Positions 44,121 through 54,830 of a DNA stretch of 64,000 nt are shown in pieces; within the stretch, counting starts at the first letter, position 1, and every line of letters begins with the position of its first letter. Origin of the DNA: a virus. The stretch covers positions 1-64,000 of the IMG/VR virus record IMGVR_UViG_3300034106_004144. One strand, written 5' to 3'. The notes below the pieces were generated by a model. It worked only from the letters and a program-made list of their open reading frames with translations, was not told the origin of the DNA and did not search any database. The position numbers and the translations under genes were made by a program.

Positions 44121-47045
44121 TTATATATTAAAAGTTGTTGTGAAATCTTCAATTGGTTTAGTTATTCTAAAAAATGGCTGATACTCTCCCATGGATATAT
44201 AATCATCTGTTATTGTATTAAACGTTAGAGATGGTAAGTCTTCAGATCTAGCATAATTTAAACTCCTACTTAAATCCGAATTAATCGATATATTTTTTAA
44301 ATTTTCATTCATTGAGGCGTAAAAACCACCAAATACATTATTATTACCTTTTAAAAAAGTAGGTTTATCTTTATATTTTTCATTGTCAACAGAATTAACT
44401 ATTAAATCAATTTTTAAATCACAATAATAATTAGTGTTAGGTTTTAAATCAATATAATGTTTTATTTCGGTTGGTTTTTGATCTGAATGTATTGAATAAA
44501 GATTTATATTATTATTTGTTAATTTATAGGTTATTTTATCATATAAAAAATTATTACCCACACCAATTAATTTACCAGTACCGTCATCTCTATTAGCTGG
44601 CGATTTAAGTACATTATTTAATTTACTAATACTCGCATTATAATTCGATTGTGTGTATGTATTACTAGTATAATTAGATAGTTCTGTAAAAATTGGTTTA
44701 AGTACCGATTTTGCATTTTCAACTGTCCCATCACCAAATTTAATGTATTTTAAGCCAAAATTTCCAACATTTGTGTAATTAACACCGTCTTCCGTTAACG
44801 TTCTTGTTGCTCTAGCTAAATCATTTGCTATGACAAATTTATTTTGATCGCTAGCCATTTTATCAAAAACATTTTTTGTCACACCAACAATCTCAAATTC
44901 AGCAAGTTTTTGTGCAACGTTTGATCCAAAGTTAGTTATAGACCTATATGGTAAACCAGAATAAGCTGAAAATAATGAGTATTTACTATATAACTCACCT
45001 AAAATTCTACTAGTTTCTTTAGATGGGTATACCGCTAAATCTGGCTCACCGAGTTGAAATAGCGATAGTATATTAGTTGGGTTTGATTGTTTTACCCCTG
45101 TTTTTTGTGGACTCGCAAAAGCTTTGATTCTATCCAAAGCTTTATAAATTTCTTCAACAAAATTAACTTCAAACCATTCATTATTAATTGTTTCATTACC
45201 TGGATATGCCAATGTTACCCTTTCAGTGCTTTTACCATTAATATATTCTGTTTTTGTTTTGTAATAATTTGGAAATGGCGTGTGTATTATGTTACCAAAT
45301 TCTTTCTTGTAATCACTAAATTTTTTTTGAATGTTTATTCTTTGTGTATTTGTTTCAAGTTGTCTTAAAGCACTTCTACCCGTAATATCCAATAGTATTA
45401 AAAATGTTTGCATATTATTGGATAAAATCCTTAATATGTTACTCATATTTGGTTTATAACCCAAAGTTATACCGATATTATTAATTTGTTCTGTTATAAA
45501 ATTTTCTTCAACAGTTGCCTGTAATTTTGATATATTTTTAAAAACAATTGACATCATTTCATTGTAATTATCTAAAAAAACAACATTTTTAATATCTTTT
45601 GCGTCTGTACCGTTATATAAAAAAATATCAAGAGTTAATATTTTATCTATCTTAAAGTTTTTGGTTGATGTGTATTTTTTAAATAGTAAACTATTGGGGT
45701 CGCTTTCTGGGTTATTTGTAAACTGTACTTGTTTAATTTCGTTTATTAAATCATTTGCAAATGTTGTTTCCCCGCCAGACGATGTTTTAATATTGGCTAT
45801 ATTTTTTATAGCCTCGTTCATCGTGTTAAGATATTGAAAAAGTTGCGTTGGGGATTCGTTTTGTTCAACAACCACAAAACTACCACCCTCTTCTGGTATT
45901 GGTTGATATAGGATTATATTATTTTCACTAGTGACTATTTTATAATTATCTGGCGAATTTGATATAAAATTTCTAACTGAAGGATCGTAATTCTCTAATA
46001 CGTTTTTTTCTTTTAATAGAATTTCATTATAATCGATAGCCTCATCGGTTCTAATTGTGTTAATAACATCCGCTGGTATTTTTTTTAACGCCTCAGCTAA
46101 ATCAAATAATGTGGGGTAACTATCTATTATGTAATTTTCATATTGTTGAATATTATTATTAACCGATTCTTTTATTTTTTGATTTTGTTTATCGTATAAT
46201 GATGTTAATATTTTTTTACCCAAAAAACTACCATCTTCAAGTTGGTACATATAAGGTGCAACATAAGCATATATTATTAAAAAAGTATTAAATAAAGCAA
46301 ATATTTCACTTTGAAATTCAGCTGTTATATTATAGTTCCCAGTTGATGGGTCAAATCTTGTATTTGATTTTAATAAAACTAACGGAACTTCAACAGCCTT
46401 ACCATAATAACCTTTATATGTTAAAAGAAATTTTGGGTAAGGATATGTATAAAAAATATTGTACGGGTTATCTTTTTCGTTACCACGTTCAAATAAAACT
46501 CTACCTTGTACATCTGTAAATTGTATTGTAATTAATGGTAAATTACTTGCATTAATTCGTATACTAATATTTGTAATACCAAATGTTTCTGGGTCTAATA
46601 AATAATCACTATTTTGTTTGTCATTTGCTGAATCACTTGTAAAAAAATCTGTCCACTCTGAAGTGAATTTTCCTTTATTTCTATACGAACCATCAGCTCT
46701 TTTTTCATTTTTTAACGGATTTAAAAAATTTATGTTAATAGCTTCAGAGATATTTTCTTGTCTTCTTGTGTTACCGCCACTATTAACAACAGCAGATTGG
46801 GGTCTTTTATAAACTTTTAATGACGCATATATTACCAAATCTTCTTGTTTTACATATCGATCAACGATTTCATTGTACTGATTAACAACTTTGTTTGGGT
46901 CGATAACTAAAACACCCTGATTTTCTTTTCTTTTTAAATCTTCGGGTTTTAATAAATAAGGATTTGTGGTAACTTTACTTACACCATCAACAGAATTACC
47001 ACCTTTTTTAAATAATATTTTTTCGTTAATTCCGTTAATCGCCAT
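44121..47045 (-). CDS. Large baseplate protein (974 aa), possible hub component
   Basis: No catalytic motif was found. A block near residues 155-235 (FGITNISIRINASNLPLITI, then a QFTDVQGRVLFERGN stretch and YPYPKFLLTYKGYYGKAVEV) reads like the beta-rich ring domains of tail hub or tube-initiator proteins. The rest is Asn/Lys/Ile-rich and helical in places. It overlaps the gp53-like gene by 11 bases and ends 5 bases before the giant hub gene. That position suggests it joins the hub, similar in place to T4 gp27 or gp48/gp54. Role is inferred. Confidence 0.6.
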   Translation of the reverse strand: MAINGINEKILFKKGGNSVDGVSKVTTNPYLLKPEDLKRKENQGVLVIDPNKVVNQYNEIVDRYVKQEDLVIYASLKVYKRPQSAVVNSGGNTRRQENISEAININFLNPLKNEKRADGSYRNKGKFTSEWTDFFTSDSANDKQNSDYLLDPETFGITNISIRINASNLPLITIQFTDVQGRVLFERGNEKDNPYNIFYTYPYPKFLLTYKGYYGKAVEVPLVLLKSNTRFDPSTGNYNITAEFQSEIFALFNTFLIIYAYVAPYMYQLEDGSFLGKKILTSLYDKQNQKIKESVNNNIQQYENYIIDSYPTLFDLAEALKKIPADVINTIRTDEAIDYNEILLKEKNVLENYDPSVRNFISNSPDNYKIVTSENNIILYQPIPEEGGSFVVVEQNESPTQLFQYLNTMNEAIKNIANIKTSSGGETTFANDLINEIKQVQFTNNPESDPNSLLFKKYTSTKNFKIDKILTLDIFLYNGTDAKDIKNVVFLDNYNEMMSIVFKNISKLQATVEENFITEQINNIGITLGYKPNMSNILRILSNNMQTFLILLDITGRSALRQLETNTQRINIQKKFSDYKKEFGNIIHTPFPNYYKTKTEYINGKSTERVTLAYPGNETINNEWFEVNFVEEIYKALDRIKAFASPQKTGVKQSNPTNILSLFQLGEPDLAVYPSKETSRILGELYSKYSLFSAYSGLPYRSITNFGSNVAQKLAEFEIVGVTKNVFDKMASDQNKFVIANDLARATRTLTEDGVNYTNVGNFGLKYIKFGDGTVENAKSVLKPIFTELSNYTSNTYTQSNYNASISKLNNVLKSPANRDDGTGKLIGVGNNFLYDKITYKLTNNNINLYSIHSDQKPTEIKHYIDLKPNTNYYCDLKIDLIVNSVDNEKYKDKPTFLKGNNNVFGGFYASMNENLKNISINSDLSRSLNYARSEDLPSLTFNTITDDYISMGEYQPFFRITKPIEDFTTTFNI

Positions 47046-47355
47046 AATAATCTAATCGTTGAACTAGTTTTCTTTCATATTCTCTTAATGTAACATCCAA
47101 TGGTTGTGGTATTCTAACCGCTTGACCATCCTTAATGTTCCACTCTAAACCACCAAATTCGGGATTCGCCATCAATATTAACCAAGAGTAATAAGGTACT
47201 CCATAATATTCTTGACTAACTTTATCTAACCTGGTTTTTCTAATGTCGTAAATTATCATAGTATCCGTACTCTTTTCGTCCAATTTGACAAAAGGGGGTG
47301 ATATGATTGTTTCATCATTATTTAATTTTTTATATCTGTTGTAATACCCTGACAT
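47035..47355 (-). CDS. gp53: Baseplate wedge protein, gp53-like with LysM-type fold
   Basis: The protein has 106 residues. Its C-terminal two thirds (TRLDKVSQEYYGVPYYSWLI, then LMANPEFGGLEWNIKDGQAV and RIPQP) have the LysM-like pattern of T4 gp53 and related baseplate proteins, where this fold is used to bind protein partners at the tail. The gene starts 1 base after the giant 2485-residue gene ends and overlaps the 974-residue gene by 11 bases. Family assignment is good; binding to peptidoglycan itself is not implied. Confidence 0.8.
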   Translation of the reverse strand: MSGYYNRYKKLNNDETIISPPFVKLDEKSTDTMIIYDIRKTRLDKVSQEYYGVPYYSWLILMANPEFGGLEWNIKDGQAVRIPQPLDVTLREYERKLVQRLDYYGD

Positions 47356-47356
47356 A

Positions 47357-50300
47357 TTATATTATACCCAATTCTTTTTGATATTTATTAAATTCTGTTT
47401 CGGTTGCTTTTTCAATAATTTCTGGATCCTCGCTTTGGGATGTAATATTAAACAAACCTCTTGTATTTGTAAACAAGATATAGTTATATAGTGAACTACC
47501 TTTAACTTCATAAGTGTCTTTTATAACAACAGTATAGTCGTCAACACCACCTTTTAATAGTTTATTGGCAATAAAGTCTGGTTTAAAAATGGTGTATGTT
47601 TCATTATCAATTAATATCTTATTTAGTTTTTTTACTACATTTTCTTCATTTTTAATGTATTCGTTATAAAGTGGATTAGTTTTTTGATTTGCAGCTGTCA
47701 CATAATCTTTTATAATTGTAAATATAGACGTTAATATATTATCAATTTTAGCTAATTTTTTATCCTGTTGTTGTTTTTTAGCTTTTTCGTTTCCTGTGAT
47801 ACCCTTTGTTGGTTTTTCAGCTAAAATCTTTTTAGATAAATCGGCTTTATCCGTATCACTTAAATCGGCAAAAATTTTAATAAAAAATAGGTCTATAAAA
47901 CCACTTAAATTTATTGTATCACCACTCATTGTGTTATAGTTTGTTGAACTTTGTTTTGGTACAAATTGTATTAAACTTTTTGGTATAATATAGTTATATG
48001 GTACAAAATCATTTATTTGATTTATAATTGATTCGGTTACAGTTCCAGCTGTACTTCCAGTACTTAATGTGTAATAACTTATATTTGTATTTACAAAATT
48101 TGCGTTATCACCATAATAAAACAAACTGGTTAAATCATTAGCGACTACTTGCGTATAAAAATCTTTAGACTCATCAAATTTTATATCTAAATCAAATTTT
48201 TTAGACATAAAATTATCATTTAACATTATATCTAGCGCTTTGTTTGAAAACTCAAAAAATTCATAATTTAATTTTTCAAAGGTATAAGTCATCGGATAAT
48301 GTTCGGCGTAGGATCCTGTTGTATCGTCATTACCTGTTGGTTGAACGCTCAATGTAGTTGTCGTACCAGGAATTGCGTTTTTATCATACGATAAATTTAA
48401 TGTAATTCCACTTGTAACCTCAAAGTTTGCGGCTGTTGGGGATAACGAAACGTTATTTTTAATCGCAACAGATTCAGGTAAGCTATTATTAAATGTATAT
48501 GCGTTACCCGAAATTTGTTGTATTTTTGAATCTTTAGATATTTGTTTAAAGAAATAGTTTCCGTTACCCAAAGACAAAAATTTAAGTTTATTACCGTAAT
48601 TTAATTCAGAGTCATCAATAACAATTTTAATGTCAGCAAATTCTAATAATTCATAATTATTAAATGACATTGTTTTATATTTGTAATATGGGTCATAACC
48701 AAAAAGTGTTTCAGCCGAAGTTTTTAGTTTGTACTCATTCGGTATCACTTCGTATCTATATGTTTTTGTTTCGTCAGTTTTAATATCATAACCATCTAAA
48801 ACAACAGACAAACCATTTACCAAACTAACCAATTTTCCAGTATTTCTTTCCAAATCACGTAAAACAACCCTTTTTTCTTCAGTAACACCACTAATGTATG
48901 TTTTTAATTTTTCAATTAAAAAATCAGTAAATATCTTTTGGTGCGTAGATTCAAAATTTTGTAAATATTGGTCAAAAACATTTTTGCTTTTATCAGTTTT
49001 ATGCCAAAAATGACATAAATTTAATTTAATCTTAAGAGCCATTTCCTCACCTAAAGCTAAAACAATATCATTTATGTTTTCACTGTAATCAGTATAATTT
49101 TTAAAATAAAAACCAGCAACTTCCGCATTTGTCTTTGTTGTGTTGCTTTGATAACCACCTGTAAAGTTGCCTGGATCAAACCTACTTAAATCATCGAATG
49201 TGCCAGCTGTTGAAACTAACGTATTACCATCACCAATTTTATACATATAATTTTGTGGATTAAGATGTAATTTTAATGGCGATAATTTAGCCGTTTTCAT
49301 TTGATCGGATAAATTTTTATTTAATAAATCATACGAGCCATACTCAACATAATTTCTTTCAATAGCTTCTTTATCAAAAATAGTAAATAAGTTATACTTA
49401 CCATTTGTTGTACCAGTTGTTATACCAGTTATATCATTAAAAACATCATCGTTATTTGGAAGTAAGCCCATCTCGGCTAAAGGATCCGTAAGGTCAATAC
49501 CCTGATTACTTGTCGTTGAGCCAGTTGTGCCAGTTATTATATTATTTGAATTTGTTTTTGTTAACCTTTTATTATAGTTTTTATTTAAAACCAAATCCAT
49601 TAATGTCATGTTTGAATCCGTAACTGTGTTAAAATTCATATTACCATTAAAAACTTCAGCATATGTTTCATAAAGTTGTTTAAATATATCCCTATAATGT
49701 ACCTCATACCAATTAAAGTAGGATTTGTCCAGATATTGATTTGGGTTGTTTGGGTCTTTCGACACGTTACTAAATTCTAAAACAAACGCCTGTTCTCCAT
49801 AATTTCTCCACTTTATTTCTTCCCAATACTTTTTATTTGTTACTGGGGCTTGCGATCCATTTAATGTATTCTGAGTCAATAAATCCTTTTCATTATCAGC
49901 TTTTCTTAGATAAAATTTACCTTGGTCGGAAACTATTTCATATGGTTGATATACTGTTGATTGGTTATATGCGTTCGCTGTAAACAAATCCATAGAATAA
50001 TTACCACCTGGTGTCGTTGGTATTCTTTTTTTAGTAATTACACCGATAGTTCCATATGGAACGTCATCAAGGAAATCGGCTGGAACTATTCTCTCAGCAG
50101 CAGCTACAATTGGTATTAAATCTAATGTATTATTATCAAAGAAACTTCTTTCTAAATTAATTAAATTTCTTTCAAATAAATCTTTGTTCGCAAATGTTCT
50201 ATCATCGTAAACATCAGCATTGGCATAATAGTTAAAAGATAACGCATTTTGTAACTCGTCAACATATTTTCTTAGGCCAGAACCACCAATGTATTTAAAA

Positions 50301-53300
50301 CTTAATTGTACATCGGCAATCATTGGTTGTGCCCCAATGCCCTCTGGGTTTAAATCCCAAACAAGTGGTTCATAAGATATGCTCAAATTATCAATTGCGA
50401 TTTTTGTATGATAAAAATCGCCAATTCTTAAAACGCAAATAGGTGGTTTACCAAATGCTGTGTTTGAAGCATCGCAAGAGTCTTCACCATGTTTTCTTTT
50501 TATGGTTTCGCCTGGTCTTAAGCATTGTTGCAAAAATGTTAATCTAGCGTTTAATCCTTCGGGTGTAATCGCATGAAATGCTGGTTGGAAATACTTTAAT
50601 TTTTGTTTTAAAGAATCGTACATAAAAGGTGTATCTGCTCTAAGTAATTCAAAATAATCACATTCGGTGATCATTTTGTTAATAATTCTTTGCGCAATTT
50701 CTCTTTTTGTAACATTTTCGTATGTAAGTGGTTTTTCTTCTTGTGTGATAATCGTAGTTTCAACTGGAATGGCTTCTTTTGGTTTTTTAATTTCCTCTGG
50801 CTTGTTGATAACCTCCACTTTAATTTCAGCTCTTCTCGCAAACGAACTTACAATTGATAGTGCACCACAAACAACATCTTTATATGGTCTGTCAATTTTA
50901 GCCTCAATTGTGCCAATGTGACTTGAATTAACACCTGGTATCCAATTACCTGTTATTGCTTTTTTAGCTAAAGCGTCTGTCTCAAAACAACAATATTTAA
51001 CCTTTGTTGTGCTATTAGGGTCTGGTGCGTCAACCGTGTAAAAAATATTTTTATTTGGGCCAGCTGTCTGTGGATTTGGTATCATTTCTTTTATAGCATC
51101 CGTTGATGTAATACCTTTTGCTTCAGTTAATACAAAAGTAATCGTATCTTTTGTATCTGGCTTAGCACCATCTCTTTTAAAACTTACAATTGATTGTGTC
51201 CCAGTATATAGTTGTTCTAAGTAACTATCAAACCAATCATTAGCCTCAAGTGGGTCATCATTGTCATAATAAATTTTACCCAAATCACCTTTACTAATTA
51301 CCTTTGTTACTAACCATTTAAGTGTTGAAATAAACCTTCTTCTTGATAATATGTTGTTATAATTTGCCGTACCTTGGTCTGGGCCCAAAGGTGATGCGTG
51401 TGTTTCTATTGTAATTTTTAAATCAAATCCTTTATACTTTGGATCGGATAAATCTTGTTCAATAGTTTGAAACTGTTTTTGCATACCGTACCACTTTGGT
51501 TTTCCAGATTCGGTTGATTCCATGTAATTTTCGGCGGAATCTTTTCCTATTGTATAATTATATCTAATCCATTCTGGTGGTATTATACCCGATGATCTAT
51601 AATTATTTTTAATTGCTTCAGCATTATTAGTTATATCAACACCCTTTGTTAATTCATAATATCTTGTAAATAAAATATCAAAAGATTCTATTTTACCAGT
51701 ATCATATATTGGGCTAATATTTTTATCAAAATCATTAGGCCTTAATGGTACATCATTTTCAAAAAATAAACAATCTCCATCAATTATTGATTTTGGTTTT
51801 TCTCTATCAATAGTTATTGTTTGGTCAGCTTCGGGTTGTTTGTACGTTATTACCTTTTCAAGTTTTGGTTTTAATTTTTCATTTGATTTTGTTAAATCAA
51901 GATCACCAATAACTTTTTTAAAATAATCAATATCAGATTGTGTGAATTGATTCCATATTCTTGCTAACTCAAAAACATCAAAATCTAAACAACCAGCCCA
52001 AAAAGCTGCGAGTAATTCATCAACTTCACCGTCTGTTAATCTTGCTAATTCTTTCTGAGTTAATAAATTTAATATTGATGGGTGATCAACAACAATTTTC
52101 CAACTTAATGTTCCAGTTCTTTCTGAATTATTATATGTGTAAATTGGTTCGGGTCTACCTAAAAATTGATGGGTTGTCCAATTTGCAGATGTGTTGTCAG
52201 TAAATTTAATATCATATGGTGGAAACCACATAACTCTACCACCATTAGGGCCTTTTTCGCAAGCTGGTAAATCTGTTTTACCATAATAGTTGTTTGCTTT
52301 ATAATCTCTCCAAGCTAAGTTTTCAATTGAAAACATGTATTTTCTTGCACGTCTTTCACCAAAATATTCAACAACGGCATCACCAGAACCATCACCTAGT
52401 CGGCCATAACCAGTATTAACATTTAACTCAGATGGAAATATATTGTAATTACCAAATCTATCGATAACGGAATTTCGCTCCTTTCTTATTAATTCTTTAT
52501 ATCTAACTAAGTCTGTTACTTTATTGTAAGGTTTAATTTTTGTCCAAACACGACAAAGCTCAGCTTCGTTATACATTTCTCTATCACTTCTTTTCCCTGT
52601 TGGATCTAAACCTGGAACTAAATAACGATAACCAATAACATCACCTTGTTTATTTAATCTTTCTGTTTTCTTTGGTAATATGGTTCCGTTTGCTCTAGAC
52701 ATAAAATCATAACCATCGTAAAATTTGGTTATGGTTTGATCAATAGGCGAATTAAACACACCAAATTCAGTTTGAATTCCTTTTTCAAGCAATTGGCTTG
52801 TTGTGTATAATATTGAACATTCTCTAAAATTACCTTGTTTAAATTTGTTTACACTCAATAATGAGCTAGTACCATCTATGTTAATTGGTACTGGTTGTGC
52901 TTTTTGATTTGTTTTGAAATCAAAAGCTTTATCTTGAGCTGTTGATGATTTCCAAATAAAGTGCGTTTTAACCGAACCGTATTCACTCACACCTTGTGGT
53001 CTGTCAATACCATCCGTATCAGATCCGCTGTAACCTGGTTCTTCATATTGATTTATAAGGGTTAAATTACCCTTTTTAAGCGATTCGACAATAGCTTGGT
53101 TACTTCTAACCTGATGTCCATCGGCATCTTGTAGTAAATAAAAAGGATCGTCATACTTACCTTTATTTCCGATATAATATCTACCCTCTGGTGTTTCACC
53201 AGCTCCTATACCAAAGTAACCACCAATTTTTCTTAACTCTTGTAACTCTTCTTGCCCTAAGAATAGTGTTGTTTCTTGATCGGCTAAATAATCTGGTTGG

Positions 53301-54814
53301 TATTTGTTTTTACCAACATTATAAAATAAAGAATATCTTTGGCCTGAACCAGTTCTTCTTATAAAATACCCATCTCTATCTTCTTTTCTTGTTACTTGTT
53401 TACCCAATAAATTATCAATAAATTTGGCAAAGCCGCTTTTTGGTTCGCCGTCTGAATTAAATTCAACAACATTACCAAAACATTTAGGCGCCAAATCATC
53501 GTCAGTACTCATCGCAAAATCAAATGCTATTGGATTTGTAACACCAGCTAAACTACCAGCAAATTCTGCGGCTTTTCCTAATGTAGTCGATGCCACACTA
53601 ATTTCATAATTTCTTTCAAATAAATTAAACCAACCAAACGGATTTCTAACGATATTAGCCGCAGCAATTGGATTTGTTAAAGCTTCATCTAAGTTTGTAC
53701 CGCCAAGAGTTTTTCTTTCAATAGCACGTTTAATTCTACTTTCAAAATTAAATTTTAACTCTAAAGCGGCAATATTCATCAATAACGTTTCGTTTGTTAA
53801 CGGAGGCGTTCCACCGTTTAATAAAAACGACATAGGATCCGCAGAATTTGTCATAATTGCTAACGGATTTATTGATGTTTGTATGTTTAAGAATGAACTT
53901 GGTTCATATTCTTGTGGCCCAGCATAATTAAAAACACCAGAATTATAAGCATCCACATATGGTTTACTAAAAACGTCTGGTTTTAAACTTAGAACTGTTG
54001 GTTCAAATTGATTGATCTCAACTGGAAAATATCTATTTTGTTGTAATTGTAGTTGCAATGCAACTTCTGGCGTCTGATTTGAAAGTAACGATACGCTTAT
54101 GGCATTTGGTATATTTAAATCGTTAATTAACGTTAGTTTACCAATTGATTGCAATAATGAGGTATATGTGTAACCACCTTGGCTTAAATAATCATATAAC
54201 GGATCATTTTCTGAAGGGTCACTAATATTAATTGGTTTGTTTTTCTTAAATAATTTTTGTCTTTCTACATTCGCGGCGTTATCAACTGTACCTGGGTTTA
54301 ACACAACACTGTCACCAATTGATGTGTCTTGACCAATTCCACTAAGATACCCAGAAGATATATTTGCTAAAATATCTGGTGGTGTTTGTAAGTTTCTATT
54401 TAAATTCTTTTGTCTCGGATTGATAGAATCAGTCACAACATTACCAGGATTGGTTACGTTATAATCGTTGATGTCAGTTGGTAAGCCTCTACCAGAAAGG
54501 TATTGTTGAGTTAAACTTTGATTTGCGGTGATATTACCTATACCAGTTGCAATTTCATTAGGTGTTTGTAAGTTTTTATTTAAATTCTTTTGTCTTGGGT
54601 TGACAGAATCGGTCACAACATTACCAGGATCGGTTAATTTAACCGAAGCCTTATCTGTTTTAATAACCGCATCCTTACCTAATGCATCAATATATGCCGC
54701 ATATAACGCAGCACCACTCAAATCAACCAAACCCAGAACAACATCTGGTGGTGTTTTTAAATTTAATTTTAGAACCTCGTCTCTAAATTGTTCAGAAAAT
54801 ATCTTAAGACCCAT
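47357..54814 (-). CDS. Giant tail/baseplate protein (2485 aa) with N-terminal repeats and an OmpA-like segment
   Basis: Residues 1-150 contain imperfect tandem repeats built on NPGNVVTDSINPRQKNLN plus an LQTPPDI element. About 878-911 (LGRPEPIYTYNNSERTGTLS) resembles part of tail-tube-end or LysM-type tail assembly proteins. About 1127-1168 (FDLKITIETHASPLGPDQ, then NILSRRRFISTLKWLV) resembles an OmpA/MotB peptidoglycan-associated domain (cf. LSxxRA). About 1455-1491 (PPICVLRIGDFYHTKIAIDN) again looks like a tail hub or tube connector. About 1608-1671 has a CBM5/12-like layout. It lies between the tape measure and gp53-like genes, consistent with a baseplate-centre protein. All domain calls are by pattern and moderate. 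Confidence 0.65.
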   Translation of the reverse strand: MGLKIFSEQFRDEVLKLNLKTPPDVVLGLVDLSGAALYAAYIDALGKDAVIKTDKASVKLTDPGNVVTDSVNPRQKNLNKNLQTPNEIATGIGNITANQSLTQQYLSGRGLPTDINDYNVTNPGNVVTDSINPRQKNLNRNLQTPPDILANISSGYLSGIGQDTSIGDSVVLNPGTVDNAANVERQKLFKKNKPINISDPSENDPLYDYLSQGGYTYTSLLQSIGKLTLINDLNIPNAISVSLLSNQTPEVALQLQLQQNRYFPVEINQFEPTVLSLKPDVFSKPYVDAYNSGVFNYAGPQEYEPSSFLNIQTSINPLAIMTNSADPMSFLLNGGTPPLTNETLLMNIAALELKFNFESRIKRAIERKTLGGTNLDEALTNPIAAANIVRNPFGWFNLFERNYEISVASTTLGKAAEFAGSLAGVTNPIAFDFAMSTDDDLAPKCFGNVVEFNSDGEPKSGFAKFIDNLLGKQVTRKEDRDGYFIRRTGSGQRYSLFYNVGKNKYQPDYLADQETTLFLGQEELQELRKIGGYFGIGAGETPEGRYYIGNKGKYDDPFYLLQDADGHQVRSNQAIVESLKKGNLTLINQYEEPGYSGSDTDGIDRPQGVSEYGSVKTHFIWKSSTAQDKAFDFKTNQKAQPVPINIDGTSSLLSVNKFKQGNFRECSILYTTSQLLEKGIQTEFGVFNSPIDQTITKFYDGYDFMSRANGTILPKKTERLNKQGDVIGYRYLVPGLDPTGKRSDREMYNEAELCRVWTKIKPYNKVTDLVRYKELIRKERNSVIDRFGNYNIFPSELNVNTGYGRLGDGSGDAVVEYFGERRARKYMFSIENLAWRDYKANNYYGKTDLPACEKGPNGGRVMWFPPYDIKFTDNTSANWTTHQFLGRPEPIYTYNNSERTGTLSWKIVVDHPSILNLLTQKELARLTDGEVDELLAAFWAGCLDFDVFELARIWNQFTQSDIDYFKKVIGDLDLTKSNEKLKPKLEKVITYKQPEADQTITIDREKPKSIIDGDCLFFENDVPLRPNDFDKNISPIYDTGKIESFDILFTRYYELTKGVDITNNAEAIKNNYRSSGIIPPEWIRYNYTIGKDSAENYMESTESGKPKWYGMQKQFQTIEQDLSDPKYKGFDLKITIETHASPLGPDQGTANYNNILSRRRFISTLKWLVTKVISKGDLGKIYYDNDDPLEANDWFDSYLEQLYTGTQSIVSFKRDGAKPDTKDTITFVLTEAKGITSTDAIKEMIPNPQTAGPNKNIFYTVDAPDPNSTTKVKYCCFETDALAKKAITGNWIPGVNSSHIGTIEAKIDRPYKDVVCGALSIVSSFARRAEIKVEVINKPEEIKKPKEAIPVETTIITQEEKPLTYENVTKREIAQRIINKMITECDYFELLRADTPFMYDSLKQKLKYFQPAFHAITPEGLNARLTFLQQCLRPGETIKRKHGEDSCDASNTAFGKPPICVLRIGDFYHTKIAIDNLSISYEPLVWDLNPEGIGAQPMIADVQLSFKYIGGSGLRKYVDELQNALSFNYYANADVYDDRTFANKDLFERNLINLERSFFDNNTLDLIPIVAAAERIVPADFLDDVPYGTIGVITKKRIPTTPGGNYSMDLFTANAYNQSTVYQPYEIVSDQGKFYLRKADNEKDLLTQNTLNGSQAPVTNKKYWEEIKWRNYGEQAFVLEFSNVSKDPNNPNQYLDKSYFNWYEVHYRDIFKQLYETYAEVFNGNMNFNTVTDSNMTLMDLVLNKNYNKRLTKTNSNNIITGTTGSTTSNQGIDLTDPLAEMGLLPNNDDVFNDITGITTGTTNGKYNLFTIFDKEAIERNYVEYGSYDLLNKNLSDQMKTAKLSPLKLHLNPQNYMYKIGDGNTLVSTAGTFDDLSRFDPGNFTGGYQSNTTKTNAEVAGFYFKNYTDYSENINDIVLALGEEMALKIKLNLCHFWHKTDKSKNVFDQYLQNFESTHQKIFTDFLIEKLKTYISGVTEEKRVVLRDLERNTGKLVSLVNGLSVVLDGYDIKTDETKTYRYEVIPNEYKLKTSAETLFGYDPYYKYKTMSFNNYELLEFADIKIVIDDSELNYGNKLKFLSLGNGNYFFKQISKDSKIQQISGNAYTFNNSLPESVAIKNNVSLSPTAANFEVTSGITLNLSYDKNAIPGTTTTLSVQPTGNDDTTGSYAEHYPMTYTFEKLNYEFFEFSNKALDIMLNDNFMSKKFDLDIKFDESKDFYTQVVANDLTSLFYYGDNANFVNTNISYYTLSTGSTAGTVTESIINQINDFVPYNYIIPKSLIQFVPKQSSTNYNTMSGDTINLSGFIDLFFIKIFADLSDTDKADLSKKILAEKPTKGITGNEKAKKQQQDKKLAKIDNILTSIFTIIKDYVTAANQKTNPLYNEYIKNEENVVKKLNKILIDNETYTIFKPDFIANKLLKGGVDDYTVVIKDTYEVKGSSLYNYILFTNTRGLFNITSQSEDPEIIEKATETEFNKYQKELGII
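54381..54635 (-). repeat. Two 75-base direct repeats, 180 bases apart, in the 2485-aa gene
   Basis: The segments 54381-54455 and 54561-54635 are nearly identical at DNA level, with only a few differences. They encode the repeated PGNVVTDS(V/I)NPRQKNLN(K/R) block. A shorter, diverged third element (LKTPPDVV) is coded near 54740-54760. Near-identity at synonymous positions suggests a recent duplication. Confidence 0.85.
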
Positions 54815-54830
54815 TTTATTGAATAAATTT

